Shown: positions 22,628-32,406 of the stretch, in pieces | How the letters are laid out: every line of letters begins with the position of its first letter | Numbering within the stretch: position 1 is the stretch's first letter | Assembly: GCF_018860965.1 (NCBI RefSeq) | Contig: NZ_JAHKQF010000009.1 | Coordinates: forward strand, 369,306-433,305 | Reading direction: 5' to 3' | Origin: Alteromonas sp. C1M14 | GTDB taxonomy: Bacteria > Pseudomonadota > Gammaproteobacteria > Enterobacterales > Alteromonadaceae | Length of the DNA: 64,000 bases | Made by a program: the position numbers and the translations under genes | The notes under the pieces: generated by a model | Database searches by the model: none | What the model was told of the DNA's origin: nothing | The model's input: the letters and a program-made list of their open reading frames with translations, nothing else

Positions 22628-22666
22628 AAAAATGCCATCGAAAAAAATCTCTTCGATGGCATTTTT
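22628..22666 (-). terminator. Terminator of the dnaC-like gene, facing oriC
   Basis: A 15-base perfect inverted repeat (arms AAAAATGCCATCGAA and its complement) with a nine-base loop. Read on the minus strand it ends in a T-rich run, so it should stop transcripts from dnaC before they enter oriC. Confidence 0.85.
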
Positions 22667-22703
22667 AGGCAATAGCGATAGGGTAAATTTGTATAAAAAT
22701 GTC

Positions 22704-23519
22704 TTAGCGCAACTGATTTGGTTGATAACGAGGGGGCGTTTCGTTCGAATTTTCATCCGGTGTAAGACCATCTCGACGGCTTGGGCCAGAAAAACGCACC
22801 TTGTAAGTGTCGTATTCTTTGATCGATTCGAAACAGTACTTCCCTAGCGCTAGGGCAAGCTCACTGAGGTTATGATTGGTGATCAGTATACAATTCTTCT
22901 TATTCACCAAACGTTGTCTTAGAAGGTTTCCTAGCCAGCTTTGTTGGTTCTTCTTCAATATGGTTTCGTTTACGCAGACTTCATCGAGAATAAGCAGATC
23001 CACCTCTAATAATTCTTGATGGGTTTCTCTAAAGCGTTGGCCAATATTATCTTGTGAACCAAAATCAAAGGAAAAATGACGCATCTCCATGAGTGTTGAG
23101 AGCTGTCGGTATAACACAGTGATTTCATATTGGTCGATAAGCTCATGGGCGATAGCACCAGCAATGTGGGATTTACCACGGCCGTAGTCACCATAGAACA
23201 ACATCATATGAGAACCGGCCTGACGCCACTCTCTATCGCTGTGAGCAGCAATAAACGAATGGGCAATGCTCACCGCTTCAATAACATCGTCACTGTCTTC
23301 AACAAGATTAGCGAACGTCCAGCGAGGATTTAGATCTGACCGACCATGGATATCTGTAATGCGCTGTTTCTTGCTGTCTTGCTGAAGTTGGCGGACTTCT
23401 TCATTGGCTTTACGTTCGTATTCTTTTCGTAAAGTCTCGTAGTCTGTAAAGCCGTCCTCAACGGGGGGTTTACCCATTGCTTTAGCCAGCGCGTTAAGTT
23501 TGTCTGTTAGTGATTGCAT
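22704..23519 (-). CDS. dnaC: DnaC-like replicative helicase loader
   Basis: 271 residues of AAA+ type. Walker A GDYGRGKS lies at 110-117, Walker B LLILDEV follows, and ITNHNLSELA is a sensor-1-like segment. DnaC loads DnaB helicase onto DnaA-opened origin DNA. A coiled N-terminal region (about 25-55) probably contacts DnaB. It is cotranscribed with the upstream DnaT-like gene (5 bases apart). In E. coli dnaTC lies far from oriC; here it is next to it. Confidence 0.9.
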   Translation of the reverse strand: MQSLTDKLNALAKAMGKPPVEDGFTDYETLRKEYERKANEEVRQLQQDSKKQRITDIHGRSDLNPRWTFANLVEDSDDVIEAVSIAHSFIAAHSDREWRQAGSHMMLFYGDYGRGKSHIAGAIAHELIDQYEITVLYRQLSTLMEMRHFSFDFGSQDNIGQRFRETHQELLEVDLLILDEVCVNETILKKNQQSWLGNLLRQRLVNKKNCILITNHNLSELALALGKYCFESIKEYDTYKVRFSGPSRRDGLTPDENSNETPPRYQPNQLR

Positions 23520-23524
23520 AGCTG

Positions 23525-24187
23525 TCAGCCTTTTTTATTGGAAGCATATTTTTCAACCAATTTTTTTGCATTATCGTCTGCTTCGATGCCAGGTGCAACG
23601 GGAACACTTTGGCTGCCTACTCTTTTCGATGTTGTGTGACTGCCTGTCACCCGTTTTCGTTTAAGGGTATTGGCAAATTTTTGGGTCCATTGAAAGTGAC
23701 TAAAAACCGCATCTGGACGGCTTAACCAATAGGCCACAAATTCACCGATATCTTCATCTGAAAATTCTCGATCGATTAAACCAATGAGATTTGCCATTTC
23801 TTCAAACAGGGTTGGGTCGGGTCGCCAGCGCCCATCTATGGCGGTATAGGTGCGATGTAGGTGAGTAAAAGTATTGTCTTCTACACGACATAAAGGCAGT
23901 AAAAGGCGTTTACCACTTAGCGATGAAGATAATGATAAGTCATCGTTTAGGGTGACTAATCCGGCCTGTGATAATTCGCCTAACAGGTGATTAATTTGCT
24001 GCCCGCGTGTAAAAGCGTCTTCAGACTTATTCGCCCCATTAAGTAGCTGGATAAGAAATTTATAATTTAGTGGTTCTGAAAGTTGGGAGTTAATGTCGGT
24101 ACCAGGACGCAAGCCAATGGTATATAGCACCCGGCTTTCATTGGTGAGGGGACGAGTTAGGGCGTTATATTCCGCTTCAGTAAACAT
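23525..24187 (-). CDS. DnaT-like primosomal protein
   Basis: 220 residues. The C-terminal region (about 120-180) with DGRWRPDPTLFEEMANLIG and a FSDEDIGEFVAYWLSRP..SHFQWTQKFANTLKR block resembles the DnaT single-stranded DNA-binding domain. The N-terminal half (about 1-100) is a winged-helix-like part. It likely works with DnaC in loading or restart of DnaB. It lies between mioC and dnaC, 4-5 bases from each. DnaT identity rests mainly on the C-terminal block and the partner gene. Confidence 0.75.
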   Translation of the reverse strand: MFTEAEYNALTRPLTNESRVLYTIGLRPGTDINSQLSEPLNYKFLIQLLNGANKSEDAFTRGQQINHLLGELSQAGLVTLNDDLSLSSSLSGKRLLLPLCRVEDNTFTHLHRTYTAIDGRWRPDPTLFEEMANLIGLIDREFSDEDIGEFVAYWLSRPDAVFSHFQWTQKFANTLKRKRVTGSHTTSKRVGSQSVPVAPGIEADDNAKKLVEKYASNKKG

Positions 24188-24191
24188 AGTT

Positions 24192-24626
24192 TTAATTGTT
24201 TAACTGGTCTTCGAACCAAGCTACCGCCACATCTTCGGGGATAGGGTGGTTTAGTACATCAATATGTAAAGGCTTACCTAAGAGGGTAGCGCCGGCGTTT
24301 TTTAAACGTGACTCCATATCAATAGCACCGTAGCAAAAGGTGTCATAACTGCTATCGCCAAGTCCTACAATATAAGCTTGCACGCCGGTAAGGGAAGTTT
24401 CAGTAATGGCTTTGGCAAAGGCTTGTATATTTTCTGGTAATTCTCCAGCCCCATGGGTAGAAGTGCAGATAACCCAGATATGATCAGGGTTAATTTCTGC
24501 AAAATTCGGACTAAAATGCACTTCGGTTTGGTAACCTGCTTGTTGTGCAATTTGTTCGAGTGCTTCAGCGACATATTCTGAGGCACCTAATACCGAACCA
24601 ACAATTATAGATAGATTTTTTGACAT
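24192..24626 (-). CDS. mioC: MioC-like flavodoxin
   Basis: About 144 residues. The flavodoxin fold shows SIIVGSVLGASEYVAEALE, the FMN loop TSTHGAGELPENIQAF, and GLGDSSYDTFCYGA. MioC is an FMN protein found near oriC in E. coli and needed in vitro for biotin synthase. The ATG at 24626 begins directly after the mnmE stop; longer starts would overlap mnmE. In E. coli mioC abuts oriC, while here dnaT/dnaC lie between. Confidence 0.9.
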   Translation of the reverse strand: MSKNLSIIVGSVLGASEYVAEALEQIAQQAGYQTEVHFSPNFAEINPDHIWVICTSTHGAGELPENIQAFAKAITETSLTGVQAYIVGLGDSSYDTFCYGAIDMESRLKNAGATLLGKPLHIDVLNHPIPEDVAVAWFEDQLNN

Positions 24627-24627
24627 G

Positions 24628-26016
24628 CTACTTCCCGATACAAAACGAAGAAAAGATGCGTCCAAGCAAGTCATCTGATGTGAATTCGCCGGTAATTTCC
24701 GTTAACGATAAATGGGCTAAGCGTAATTCCTCTGCCAACAATTCACCAGCAAGATTATTAAGTAACTGCTGTTGGCCATTATCAACATGTTGAGCGGCTT
24801 TTTCCAGTGCATCTAAATGACGACGTCGAGCTATGAACTGACCTTCCGTAGTGGTATCTAACCCCATAGTAGCGGCTAAGTGTTCTCTTAAGGTGTCAAC
24901 GCCTTGGCCAGTACTGGCCGATAGTGCAATCACGTCAATTTTGCCGTGCTGGGTATCGATACCTTGCTCGCCTGGTACTTCACCGGAAATGTCCGCTTTA
25001 TTACGGATCACCGTGGTGGGAATATTGGCCGGTAATTTAGCCATAAATTGCGGCCATATTTCGTAAGGGTCGATGGTGTTTGTTTCTGTACTATCGACCA
25101 CAAAGAGTACCCGGTCTGCTTCTTCAATGGCTTTCCAAGCGCGTTCAATGCCGATCTTCTCAACGGTATCAGGGCTTTCCCTTAAGCCGGCAGTATCAAT
25201 AATATGAACCGGCATACCGTTAATATCGATGTGTTCGCGCAGCACATCACGGGTGGTACCTGCAATGTCGGTCACAATGGCGCTATCTTTTCCTGCTAAG
25301 GCGTTTAATAAACTGGATTTACCGGCATTGGGACGACCAGCAATGACCACTTGCATGCCTTCACGTAGCAATGCACCTTGTTTGGCTTTTTGTTTTACTT
25401 CAGCCAAAGCCCTTACAATTGCTGCTAAATCACCGGCGACTTTACCGTCAGATAAAAAATCGATTTCTTCATCGGGAAAATCAATGGCTGCTTCTACGTA
25501 CATCCGTAGATGTATGATTTGTTCAGAAAGGGCAGTAATGGTATTTGAAAACTCACCTTGTAGCGAGCGTACTGCACTGCGAGCTGCTTGCTTTGAGCTG
25601 GCATCGATGAGATCTGCAATGGCCTCAGCTTGAGCAAGATCGAGTTTGTCATTTAAGAATGCTTGTTCGCTAAATTCGCCAGGTCGCGCTAGACGAACCC
25701 CTGAACAGGCTAAAATAGCGTCAATAAGCATGTCCATGACGATTTGGCCGCCATGACCTTGTAGTTCAAGAACATCTTCACCGGTAAATGAGTTAGGCCC
25801 TTTGAAAAAGAGTGCAATACCCTGGTCTATAATGCGTTTATCTGGGGCCAAAAAGGAGGTATATACCGCTGAACGAGGAGGCAGAGAAACGGGAATGAGT
25901 TGCTCTGCCACGGCAAGCGCTTCTGGCCCTGATACGCGTACAATACCTACACCACCGCGACCAGGCGCCGTAGCCTGTGCAACGATAGTATCCTGTGAAG
26001 ATGCAATTAAGTTCAT
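24628..26016 (-). CDS. mnmE: tRNA modification GTPase MnmE (TrmE)
   Basis: 462 residues. The N-terminal tetrahydrofolate-binding domain (about 1-120) is followed by the helical domain and the inserted G domain with G1 GRPNAGKS (227-234), the DTAGLRES switch and NKAD. It ends with the required CIGK tail (459-462). It works with MnmG in wobble-uridine modification. Operon with yajQ upstream (stop of yajQ one base before). Confidence 0.97.
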   Translation of the reverse strand: MNLIASSQDTIVAQATAPGRGGVGIVRVSGPEALAVAEQLIPVSLPPRSAVYTSFLAPDKRIIDQGIALFFKGPNSFTGEDVLELQGHGGQIVMDMLIDAILACSGVRLARPGEFSEQAFLNDKLDLAQAEAIADLIDASSKQAARSAVRSLQGEFSNTITALSEQIIHLRMYVEAAIDFPDEEIDFLSDGKVAGDLAAIVRALAEVKQKAKQGALLREGMQVVIAGRPNAGKSSLLNALAGKDSAIVTDIAGTTRDVLREHIDINGMPVHIIDTAGLRESPDTVEKIGIERAWKAIEEADRVLFVVDSTETNTIDPYEIWPQFMAKLPANIPTTVIRNKADISGEVPGEQGIDTQHGKIDVIALSASTGQGVDTLREHLAATMGLDTTTEGQFIARRRHLDALEKAAQHVDNGQQQLLNNLAGELLAEELRLAHLSLTEITGEFTSDDLLGRIFSSFCIGK

Positions 26017-26017
26017 G

Positions 26018-26500
26018 CTAGTTTTTCATATTCTTAAATTGAAAGGGTTGGCCAAGTTCTGCACTTCTTACCAAGGCAATGACGTCTTGTAATTCATCGC
26101 GTTTCTTCCCGGTTACGCGCAATTGGTCACCTTGAATGGCAGTTTGTACTTTAATTTTGGCGTCTTTCACCAGCTTAACAATTTTCTTTGCTGTAGGCTG
26201 ATCGATCCCTTCTTTAAAGGCGATGGTCTGGGTACAGATTTTACCATGTTGATCGTAGTCTTTTACATCCAGAATACTGGTGTCTAGGTTACGTTTAGCG
26301 CAGGCGTTTCTAAACATAGATTCAAGCTGCTGTAGCTGAAATTCACCTTCTGCTTTTAAGACGACTTTTTTGTCTTTAAATTCAATACTGGCTTCTACGC
26401 CTCGAAAATCAAACCGTGTGGCCAATTCACGCTGAGTGTTTTCAGCGGCGTTACGTACTTCTTCAACGTTTATTTCAGATACGATATCGAAAGATGGCAT
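26018..26500 (-). CDS. yajQ: YajQ family cyclic-di-GMP-binding protein
   Basis: 160 residues, close to the 163 of E. coli. It opens [25 protein letters not shown] and has [15 protein letters not shown], both highly typical. Two ferredoxin-like halves are predicted. Some homologues bind c-di-GMP and act with transcription factors; others bind RNA or phage DNA. It is followed at once by mnmE, an unusual insertion in the yidC-mnmE cluster of many relatives. Confidence 0.92.
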   Translation of the reverse strand: MPSFDIVSEINVEEVRNAAENTQRELATRFDFRGVEASIEFKDKKVVLKAEGEFQLQQLESMFRNACAKRNLDTSILDVKDYDQHGKICTQTIAFKEGIDQPTAKKIVKLVKDAKIKVQTAIQGDQLRVTGKKRDELQDVIALVRSAELGQPFQFKNMKN

Positions 26501-26560
26501 TGAGCACTCCTTCTTTGATGAATCAGCCCGCGAATGCGGGCTGATTTAAGGTGGTTAAGA

Positions 26561-28240
26561 TTACTTGGATTTAAGCCCTTTCTTTTCCATTGCGGCGTAA
26601 ATCAATTTTGCTTGTACTAAGGTGATGATATTACTGACCAACCAGTATAAGACTAAGCCTGCTGGGAACCATAGGAAGAATATACTCATTGCTACCGGCA
26701 TAAATTGCATGATCTTTTGCTGCATGGGATCGGAAACCGTGGTGGGCTGAAGCTTTTGCAGCAACCACATACTTGCTCCCGTTAGCACAGGTAGTACGAA
26801 GTAGGGGTCTTTTACCGATAAATCCGTAATCCATAAGAAGAAGTCAGCGTGACGTAATTCTACGCTTTCCAACAATACCCAATATAAGGCAAGGAAAATG
26901 GGCATTTGCAGAATAATAGGTAGACAGCCACCCATGGGGTTCACTTTCTCTTTACGATAAAGCTCCATCATGGCTTGGGACATCTTCTGTTTGTCATCGC
27001 CAAAGCGGTCTTTTAATTGCTGCATTTTCGGCGCTAGATTGCGCATACGTGCCATAGACTCATACTGTTTTTTCGTTAGCGGATACATAGCGCCTTTAAC
27101 GATAACGGTGATCAGTATGATTGCCACACCCCAATTGCCCACCATGCTGTGGATAAACTGTAGCAATGCAAATAGGGGCTGAGATAACCACCACAAAATA
27201 CCGTAATCCACGGTTAAATCGAGACCATTTGCCAGTTTTGCGAGATTGTCTTGGTCTTTGGGACCTAAATACAATTCACTGCTGATTGTGGCAGTTTGTC
27301 CACTGCCAACGCTAACTGGATTGCCGGTAAATCCAATAATGGCATATTGGTTTTGAATCAGCTTGGTATATAGGGTATTGACTTGATCCTGCGGCGGGAT
27401 CCATGCGGCAACAAAATAGTGTTCTAACATGCCTACCCACCCGGCTTGGGTGGTCATTTTCAGGCTTTTATCTTCAATATCGTCAAAGGTATATTTTTGA
27501 TAGCGGTCTTCTTCACTACCAAATGCCGCTCCTCGGTAAGTAGGCATAAACATATTACCGCCATCAGGAACCTGAGTGGTTTGCTTAAGCTGTGCGTACT
27601 GCAGGAAACTGGTGTTATTACCTGAGCCATTTTCAATGGTGTAGGTTAATACAACATCGTGGCTACCTTTGGTGAAGTTAAAGGTTTTAGTAATTTTTAG
27701 GCCATCTGCGTTTTGCCATGTTAAAGGCACAGACAGGGTATCGCCTTCCATTACAAAATCTTGTTGAGCTGCATCATAGCGAGGTCTACCGGCACGGTTA
27801 CCGTCAGGGCCATCTTGCCCTACTAAACCACTTTGAGCGATATAGAGGCCATCATTGGGACGCAACAAACTGTAGTTTTCTGATGATTCCAATGTTAATG
27901 GAAATTTCACTAGATTCGCTTTTACAACATCACCGCCAACAAGATCGATTTGTAAATCGAGGGTGTCGGTTAACACGTGAACAGTGCGATTACCATTAAG
28001 GTTAGCTGCACTATCGTTCATGTTAGGTGAAACGTTGGGTACATCAGCTTGAATATCAGACGGCACGTCTAGTGATTGTTGCTGTGTGGAAGGTACACCA
28101 TTGTCAGTAGCATTGGCGGAAGCCTGCTCGCTAACGTTTGGTTGTACGGGTTGCGGTCCATAATCTTGTTGCCACTGTTGCCAGAGTAAAAAACTGACAA
28201 GGGCAAGGCCGATTAGCAGAAAACTACGTTGGGATTCCAT
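26561..28240 (-). CDS. yidC: Membrane protein insertase YidC
   Basis: 559 residues. An N-terminal helix is followed by a large periplasmic domain (about 50-350), then the five-helix core with the conserved arginine region (VNPMGGCLPIILQMPIFLALYWVLLESVE) and KGAMYPLTKKQYESMARMR. It inserts membrane proteins with or without SecYEG. It is 10 bases from yidD. Confidence 0.97.
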   Translation of the reverse strand: MESQRSFLLIGLALVSFLLWQQWQQDYGPQPVQPNVSEQASANATDNGVPSTQQQSLDVPSDIQADVPNVSPNMNDSAANLNGNRTVHVLTDTLDLQIDLVGGDVVKANLVKFPLTLESSENYSLLRPNDGLYIAQSGLVGQDGPDGNRAGRPRYDAAQQDFVMEGDTLSVPLTWQNADGLKITKTFNFTKGSHDVVLTYTIENGSGNNTSFLQYAQLKQTTQVPDGGNMFMPTYRGAAFGSEEDRYQKYTFDDIEDKSLKMTTQAGWVGMLEHYFVAAWIPPQDQVNTLYTKLIQNQYAIIGFTGNPVSVGSGQTATISSELYLGPKDQDNLAKLANGLDLTVDYGILWWLSQPLFALLQFIHSMVGNWGVAIILITVIVKGAMYPLTKKQYESMARMRNLAPKMQQLKDRFGDDKQKMSQAMMELYRKEKVNPMGGCLPIILQMPIFLALYWVLLESVELRHADFFLWITDLSVKDPYFVLPVLTGASMWLLQKLQPTTVSDPMQQKIMQFMPVAMSIFFLWFPAGLVLYWLVSNIITLVQAKLIYAAMEKKGLKSK

Positions 28241-28250
28241 AAAGGTCTCT

Positions 28251-28520
28251 TTATTCCGAGTGTTTATTATGTCGTGATTCCGGGACAGGGTCGTACCCGC
28301 CCGGATTGAAAGGGTGGCATTTTAATATGCGTTTAATGGATAACCAACCGCCTTTTACCAATCCGTGCGATTTTAATGCATCTATTGCATAAAAAGAACA
28401 TGTAGGATGGAAGCGGCAGCGTTGCCCTAAAATTGGCGAAATAACCCACTGGTAGAGTTTAACCAGTAAAAGGGGAATTGCGATGGTTATTTTGCGCAGC
28501 GTTTGGCGAGTTTTTTCCAT
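28251..28520 (-). CDS. yidD: Membrane protein insertion efficiency factor YidD
   Basis: 89 residues. It has the family signature [19 protein letters not shown]...[23 protein letters not shown]. It is a small peripheral membrane protein acting with YidC. Its start overlaps the last part of rnpA by 34 bases, a typical arrangement. Confidence 0.96.
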   Translation of the reverse strand: MEKTRQTLRKITIAIPLLLVKLYQWVISPILGQRCRFHPTCSFYAIDALKSHGLVKGGWLSIKRILKCHPFNPGGYDPVPESRHNKHSE

Positions 28521-28843
28521 TGTTTTTCCAACAGTGAAAATACTTCGTCGTTTGTCAGTTTATCAGCGCCAGATTTACCAACGACAATAATATCAATGTT
28601 CGGCAAAGTATGTTTGCGGTGCCTGAAGCTTTCTCGAATCAGCCGTTTTAGACGATTTCTTTCATGAGCTTTCTTTATACGCTTTTTCGCAAGAGTAATA
28701 CCCAATCTGGGATGAGATAGACTATTTTTGCGGGCTAATAAAGTAAAGGCAGGGGAAACAGCAGGAATTGCGTCGTCAAACACATAAGTAAAGTGGGAGG
28801 GAGTTAACAGACGTAACTCCCTGGAAAATTGATTTTCACCCAC
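28487..28843 (-). CDS. rnpA: Ribonuclease P protein component
   Basis: 118 residues from the GTG at 28843 ([17 protein letters not shown]). An upstream start at 28891 would overlap rpmH, so GTG is preferred, 16 bases after rpmH. The RNR motif [18 protein letters not shown] is intact. It is the protein cofactor of RNase P. Confidence 0.94.
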   Translation of the reverse strand: MGENQFSRELRLLTPSHFTYVFDDAIPAVSPAFTLLARKNSLSHPRLGITLAKKRIKKAHERNRLKRLIRESFRHRKHTLPNIDIIVVGKSGADKLTNDEVFSLLEKQWKKLAKRCAK

Positions 28844-28859
28844 TTTAGGGATAGTTCTT

Positions 28860-28994
28860 TTAAGCAGAAAGGCTAGCGCGACCTTTAGCACGGCGAGCGG
28901 CTAGTATTTTACGACCATTTTTAGTCGCCATACGAGCACGAAAACCGTGAGAACGCTTGCGCTTTAAGTTGCTCGGTTGAAATGTTCTTTTCAT
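28860..28994 (-). CDS. rpmH: 50S ribosomal protein L34
   Basis: A 44-residue protein: [18 protein letters not shown], then [20 protein letters not shown] and a short SLSA-like end. This is L34, nearly identical to other gammaproteobacterial copies. It heads the rpmH-rnpA-yidD-yidC operon, divergent from dnaA. Confidence 0.97.
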   Translation of the reverse strand: MKRTFQPSNLKRKRSHGFRARMATKNGRKILAARRAKGRASLSA

Positions 28995-29613
28995 GACCAA
29001 AGTCTCACTTTTAAAGTTTACATTAGACGTTCAAAGTAACCCGCTAAACCGCAAACTTCGAGAAGATTGCTTAAAGAGTGTTACGCCGCCCATCCAAAAA
29101 GGACGCTGAATTCTAGAGATCTCGGGGGTTGATGTCAATGTTTATCGGCTTTAAGTTGAAGTTTTTTTGTCCTTTTACGGTTAATTATTGTTCGGCGGCT
29201 TTTTTTAGCCCTATTTTGTTCAATGAGGCTGTGCATAATTATTCTGATTTCCTTTATTTATCCACAAGTCAAGGAAAAAATGATTAAGATCCGGTTAAAA
29301 GTAGGGCGGATCATAAAGGCTGATCGCCTGTACAGTAGTTCAGAAAATGGGATCTTAATTTTCATGAATAAATTAAATAGTACCTATAAAACAATTAGAT
29401 ATCATTTTGATCATAGTGATCAACTAAGATCAAGATTTACTTTGCTGTCATAAGATCAGATAATCCACAGCGATCAAAGAAAAAATTAAAAATATCGCTG
29501 TTACCCAGAGTTCTGTCACCGCTTTCTCTCCTTTAAAGAAGAAGGAACGGTTATTCTTCTTTGTCTTATCGCATCTGGCGTCTTCAGCATCCCTTTTGGA
29601 GCCAATAAAGATT
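28995..29613. promoter_or_regulatory. rpmH/dnaA divergent regulatory region with Dam-site cluster
   Basis: No gene is visible. One perfect DnaA box TTATCCACA lies at 29258-29266 and a one-mismatch box TAATCCACA at 29461-29469. Nine GATC sites fall between 29288 and 29475 (starts 29288, 29309, 29322, 29351, 29409, 29418, 29428, 29454, 29472). The likely role is autoregulation of dnaA by DnaA and by Dam/SeqA sequestration. Exact promoters are not resolved. Confidence 0.8.
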
Positions 29614-31179
29614 ATGTCTTTGTGGAATATGTGCCTCGAGCGCTTACGCCAGGAATTGCCTACGCAACAATTTAGTATGTGGATAAGACCACTAACAGCA
29701 CAAGAAGAATCTGGTGTGCTGACATTATTTGCCCCCAATCGATTTGTACTTGATTGGGTTAGAGACAAATACCGAGATAAAATTACTGAATTGTTTGACG
29801 AATTTAGCAGTGGTAATTCGCCGCAATTGCATTTAGATGTGGCTACCCGTAGCGCGCGTCCGGTTAGTCGTGGCTCTGCGCCGGATCAACAAAGTGGGCA
29901 TCAAGGCACAAGCGGTTATCCCGGTTCGTCAAAACAAAGATCTCCAGTTTCGTCTACCAATGAGGTCTCTCAGCGTTCAAGCGTACATCAACCAGTACGC
30001 AGTTCATCAAGTTCTGCACAAAATGGACATGATCATTCCCATGCATCCGCGGCGGTTTCTGCACTGCAACGGAACAAGAATGCCCGTCCTGCTGAATCGG
30101 TAGCAAAACCGGTTTCAGCGCCGCCTCCGGTAGTACCTATTCCGGAAGCGATGAAACATAAAAGTAATATCAATCCGACGTATCAGTTTGATAACTTCGT
30201 AGAGGGTAAGTCTAACCAACTAGCCAGAGCGGCAGCGACCCAAGTGGCCAATAATCCTGGTGGCTCGTATAACCCGCTATTTATATATGGTGGTACGGGT
30301 TTAGGTAAAACTCACTTATTACATGCGGTGGGAAATGGCATTATTGCCAATCGTCCCGGTGCCAAAATTGTTTATATGCATTCAGAACGTTTTGTGCAAG
30401 ATATGGTTAAAGCTTTGCAAAACAATGCGATAGAAGATTTTAAACGTTTTTATCGGTCGGTAGATGCATTGCTTATTGATGACATCCAATTCTTTGCTAA
30501 TAAAGAACGTTCGCAAGAAGAGTTTTTCCATACCTTCAATGCATTGCTTGAAGGTAATCAGCAAATTATCTTAACCTCAGATCGTTATCCGAAAGAAATT
30601 GATGGTGTTGAAGACCGATTAAAATCCCGTTTTGGTTGGGGATTAACCATCGCTATCGAGCCACCCGAACTTGAAACACGGGTAGCAATATTAATGCGTA
30701 AAGCGGCGGAAAATAAAATTCATCTACCTGATGAAGTGGCATTCTTTATTGCAAAACGTCTGCGTTCCAATGTACGAGAATTGGAAGGCGCATTAAATAG
30801 GGTCATTGCTAATGCTAATTTTACCGGCAGACCCATTACCATTGATTTTGTCAGGGAAGCATTACGGGATCTCTTAGCATTACAAGAAAAGCTTGTTACT
30901 GTAGATAACATTCAAAAAACGGTAGCGGATTACTATAAGATTAAAGTATCTGATATTCTGTCTAAAAGACGTAGTCGTAGTGTCGCTAGGCCGCGCCAAG
31001 TCGCCATGGCATTAGCGAAAGAACTCACTAACCACAGTCTTCCTGAATTAGGGAATGCATTTGGTGGTCGGGATCACACTACGGTTCTTCATGCATGCCG
31101 AAAAATAGAGCAGCTTAGAGAAGAAAGTCATGATATAAAAGAGGACTATAAAAACTTGATAAGAACCTTGTCCTCATAA
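29614..31179 (+). CDS. dnaA: Chromosomal replication initiator protein DnaA
   Basis: 521 residues from the ATG at 29614 ([16 protein letters not shown]); a TTG 18 bases upstream is in frame but less likely. Domain I is about 1-80, domain II is a serine/glutamine-rich linker (about 80-185) longer than in E. coli, domain III is AAA+ with GGTGLGKT near 226-233, and domain IV ends with [18 protein letters not shown], the DnaA-box binding motif. First gene of dnaA-dnaN-recF-gyrB. Confidence 0.97.
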   Translation: MSLWNMCLERLRQELPTQQFSMWIRPLTAQEESGVLTLFAPNRFVLDWVRDKYRDKITELFDEFSSGNSPQLHLDVATRSARPVSRGSAPDQQSGHQGTSGYPGSSKQRSPVSSTNEVSQRSSVHQPVRSSSSSAQNGHDHSHASAAVSALQRNKNARPAESVAKPVSAPPPVVPIPEAMKHKSNINPTYQFDNFVEGKSNQLARAAATQVANNPGGSYNPLFIYGGTGLGKTHLLHAVGNGIIANRPGAKIVYMHSERFVQDMVKALQNNAIEDFKRFYRSVDALLIDDIQFFANKERSQEEFFHTFNALLEGNQQIILTSDRYPKEIDGVEDRLKSRFGWGLTIAIEPPELETRVAILMRKAAENKIHLPDEVAFFIAKRLRSNVRELEGALNRVIANANFTGRPITIDFVREALRDLLALQEKLVTVDNIQKTVADYYKIKVSDILSKRRSRSVARPRQVAMALAKELTNHSLPELGNAFGGRDHTTVLHACRKIEQLREESHDIKEDYKNLIRTLSS

Positions 31180-31210
31180 AATTTTACAATCCAGGCGGGA
31201 AAGTAAATCA

Positions 31211-32314
31211 ATGAAATTTACCATCAGTCGTGAAAAGTTTTTGCAGCCACTGCAACTTGTATCCGGAGCCGTAGAGCGACGCCATACATTACCTATTCTT
31301 TCGAATGTGCTTATTAAAGTCAGTGAAGACGCACTCTGGTTAACAGGTACAGATTTAGAAGTTGAATTGATAGCAAGTACGCCTTTAGAAGGTGAGTTTG
31401 AAGAGGGCGAAATTACTGTTCCCGCAAAAAAACTGTTCGATATTATTCGCGGTATTGCTGACGGTACAGACATAAACTTTTCACTGGACAGCACCAAGGC
31501 GCTAATTCGCGCGGGACGAGGTCGCTATACGCTTTCTACTTTGTCGGCTAACGATTATCCAAACTTGGAAGATTGGGAAGGGGAAGTTGAATTTGAAATT
31601 CCTGCTAGCGATTTAAAGCGTCTTATCAACAGTACGCACTTTTCTATGGCTCAACAGGACGTGCGGTATTATCTCAACGGGATGTCTCTAGAAACCGAAG
31701 ATAATATCATCCGTACTGTAGCAACAGACGGCCATCGTTTAGCTTTATGTCGGCTAGCTTACGAAACTACCACGTTACCCTCGCGACAAGTGATTATTCC
31801 TCGCAAAGGTGTACTTGAAATCGCCCGCCTAATTGGTGATGAAGAGCGTTCAATAAAGGTACATGTGGGTGCCAATCATATTCGCATGTTTTCCTCTGAC
31901 TTTATCTTTACCAGTAAATTAGTGGATGGCCGATTCCCCGATTACCGAAGAGTGTTGCCCCGGGATGGCGATAAAACCATCACCGCAAGTAAAGCAGTAT
32001 TAAAAGATGCTTTTTCTCGGGCGGCCATTTTATCTAATGAAAAATTTCGAGGCGTTCGTCTTAACCTCTCAAATGGCGAGTTAAAAATAACTGCCAACAA
32101 CCCAGAGCAAGAAGAAGCCGAAGAGATCGTAGATGTAAACTACGAAGGCAGTGATTTAGAGATTGGTTTTAATGTGGCCTATTTAATTGATGTATTAAAT
32201 GCGCTGACCACCGAAGAAGTGCAGCTCATTCTATCTGATTCCAACGCCAGCGCATTGATTCAAAATGCAGGCGATGACTCAGCGCTGTACGTCATCATGC
32301 CAATGCGGTTATAG
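31211..32314 (+). CDS. dnaN: DNA polymerase III beta sliding clamp
   Basis: 367 residues, as in E. coli (366). It begins MKFTISREKFLQPLQLVSGAVERR and ends YVIMPMRL, both typical. Three similar domains form the ring. It lies 31 bases after dnaA. Confidence 0.98.
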   Translation: MKFTISREKFLQPLQLVSGAVERRHTLPILSNVLIKVSEDALWLTGTDLEVELIASTPLEGEFEEGEITVPAKKLFDIIRGIADGTDINFSLDSTKALIRAGRGRYTLSTLSANDYPNLEDWEGEVEFEIPASDLKRLINSTHFSMAQQDVRYYLNGMSLETEDNIIRTVATDGHRLALCRLAYETTTLPSRQVIIPRKGVLEIARLIGDEERSIKVHVGANHIRMFSSDFIFTSKLVDGRFPDYRRVLPRDGDKTITASKAVLKDAFSRAAILSNEKFRGVRLNLSNGELKITANNPEQEEAEEIVDVNYEGSDLEIGFNVAYLIDVLNALTTEEVQLILSDSNASALIQNAGDDSALYVIMPMRL

Positions 32315-32406
32315 GTTAGCATCGCCATCTGTAATTTTTATCATATAGCGACGTTTAAGCGCTTTTTACTAGGTGGCAATGTTATCCCGTTTTTTCGAGT
32401 AATTTT

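Noticed and set aside
22403..22771. 122-codon minus-strand open frame across oriC and the end of dnaC
   Set aside because: It overlaps the DnaA boxes, the terminator and the dnaC end in another frame; no protein family is suggested.
28844..28891. Longer rnpA starting at 28891
   Set aside because: It would overlap the rpmH stop; the GTG at 28843 matches the usual N-terminus.
29223..29453. 76-codon plus-strand open frame upstream of dnaA
   Set aside because: It lies across the GATC cluster and DnaA box, has no ribosome site, and its sequence looks like non-coding AT-rich DNA.
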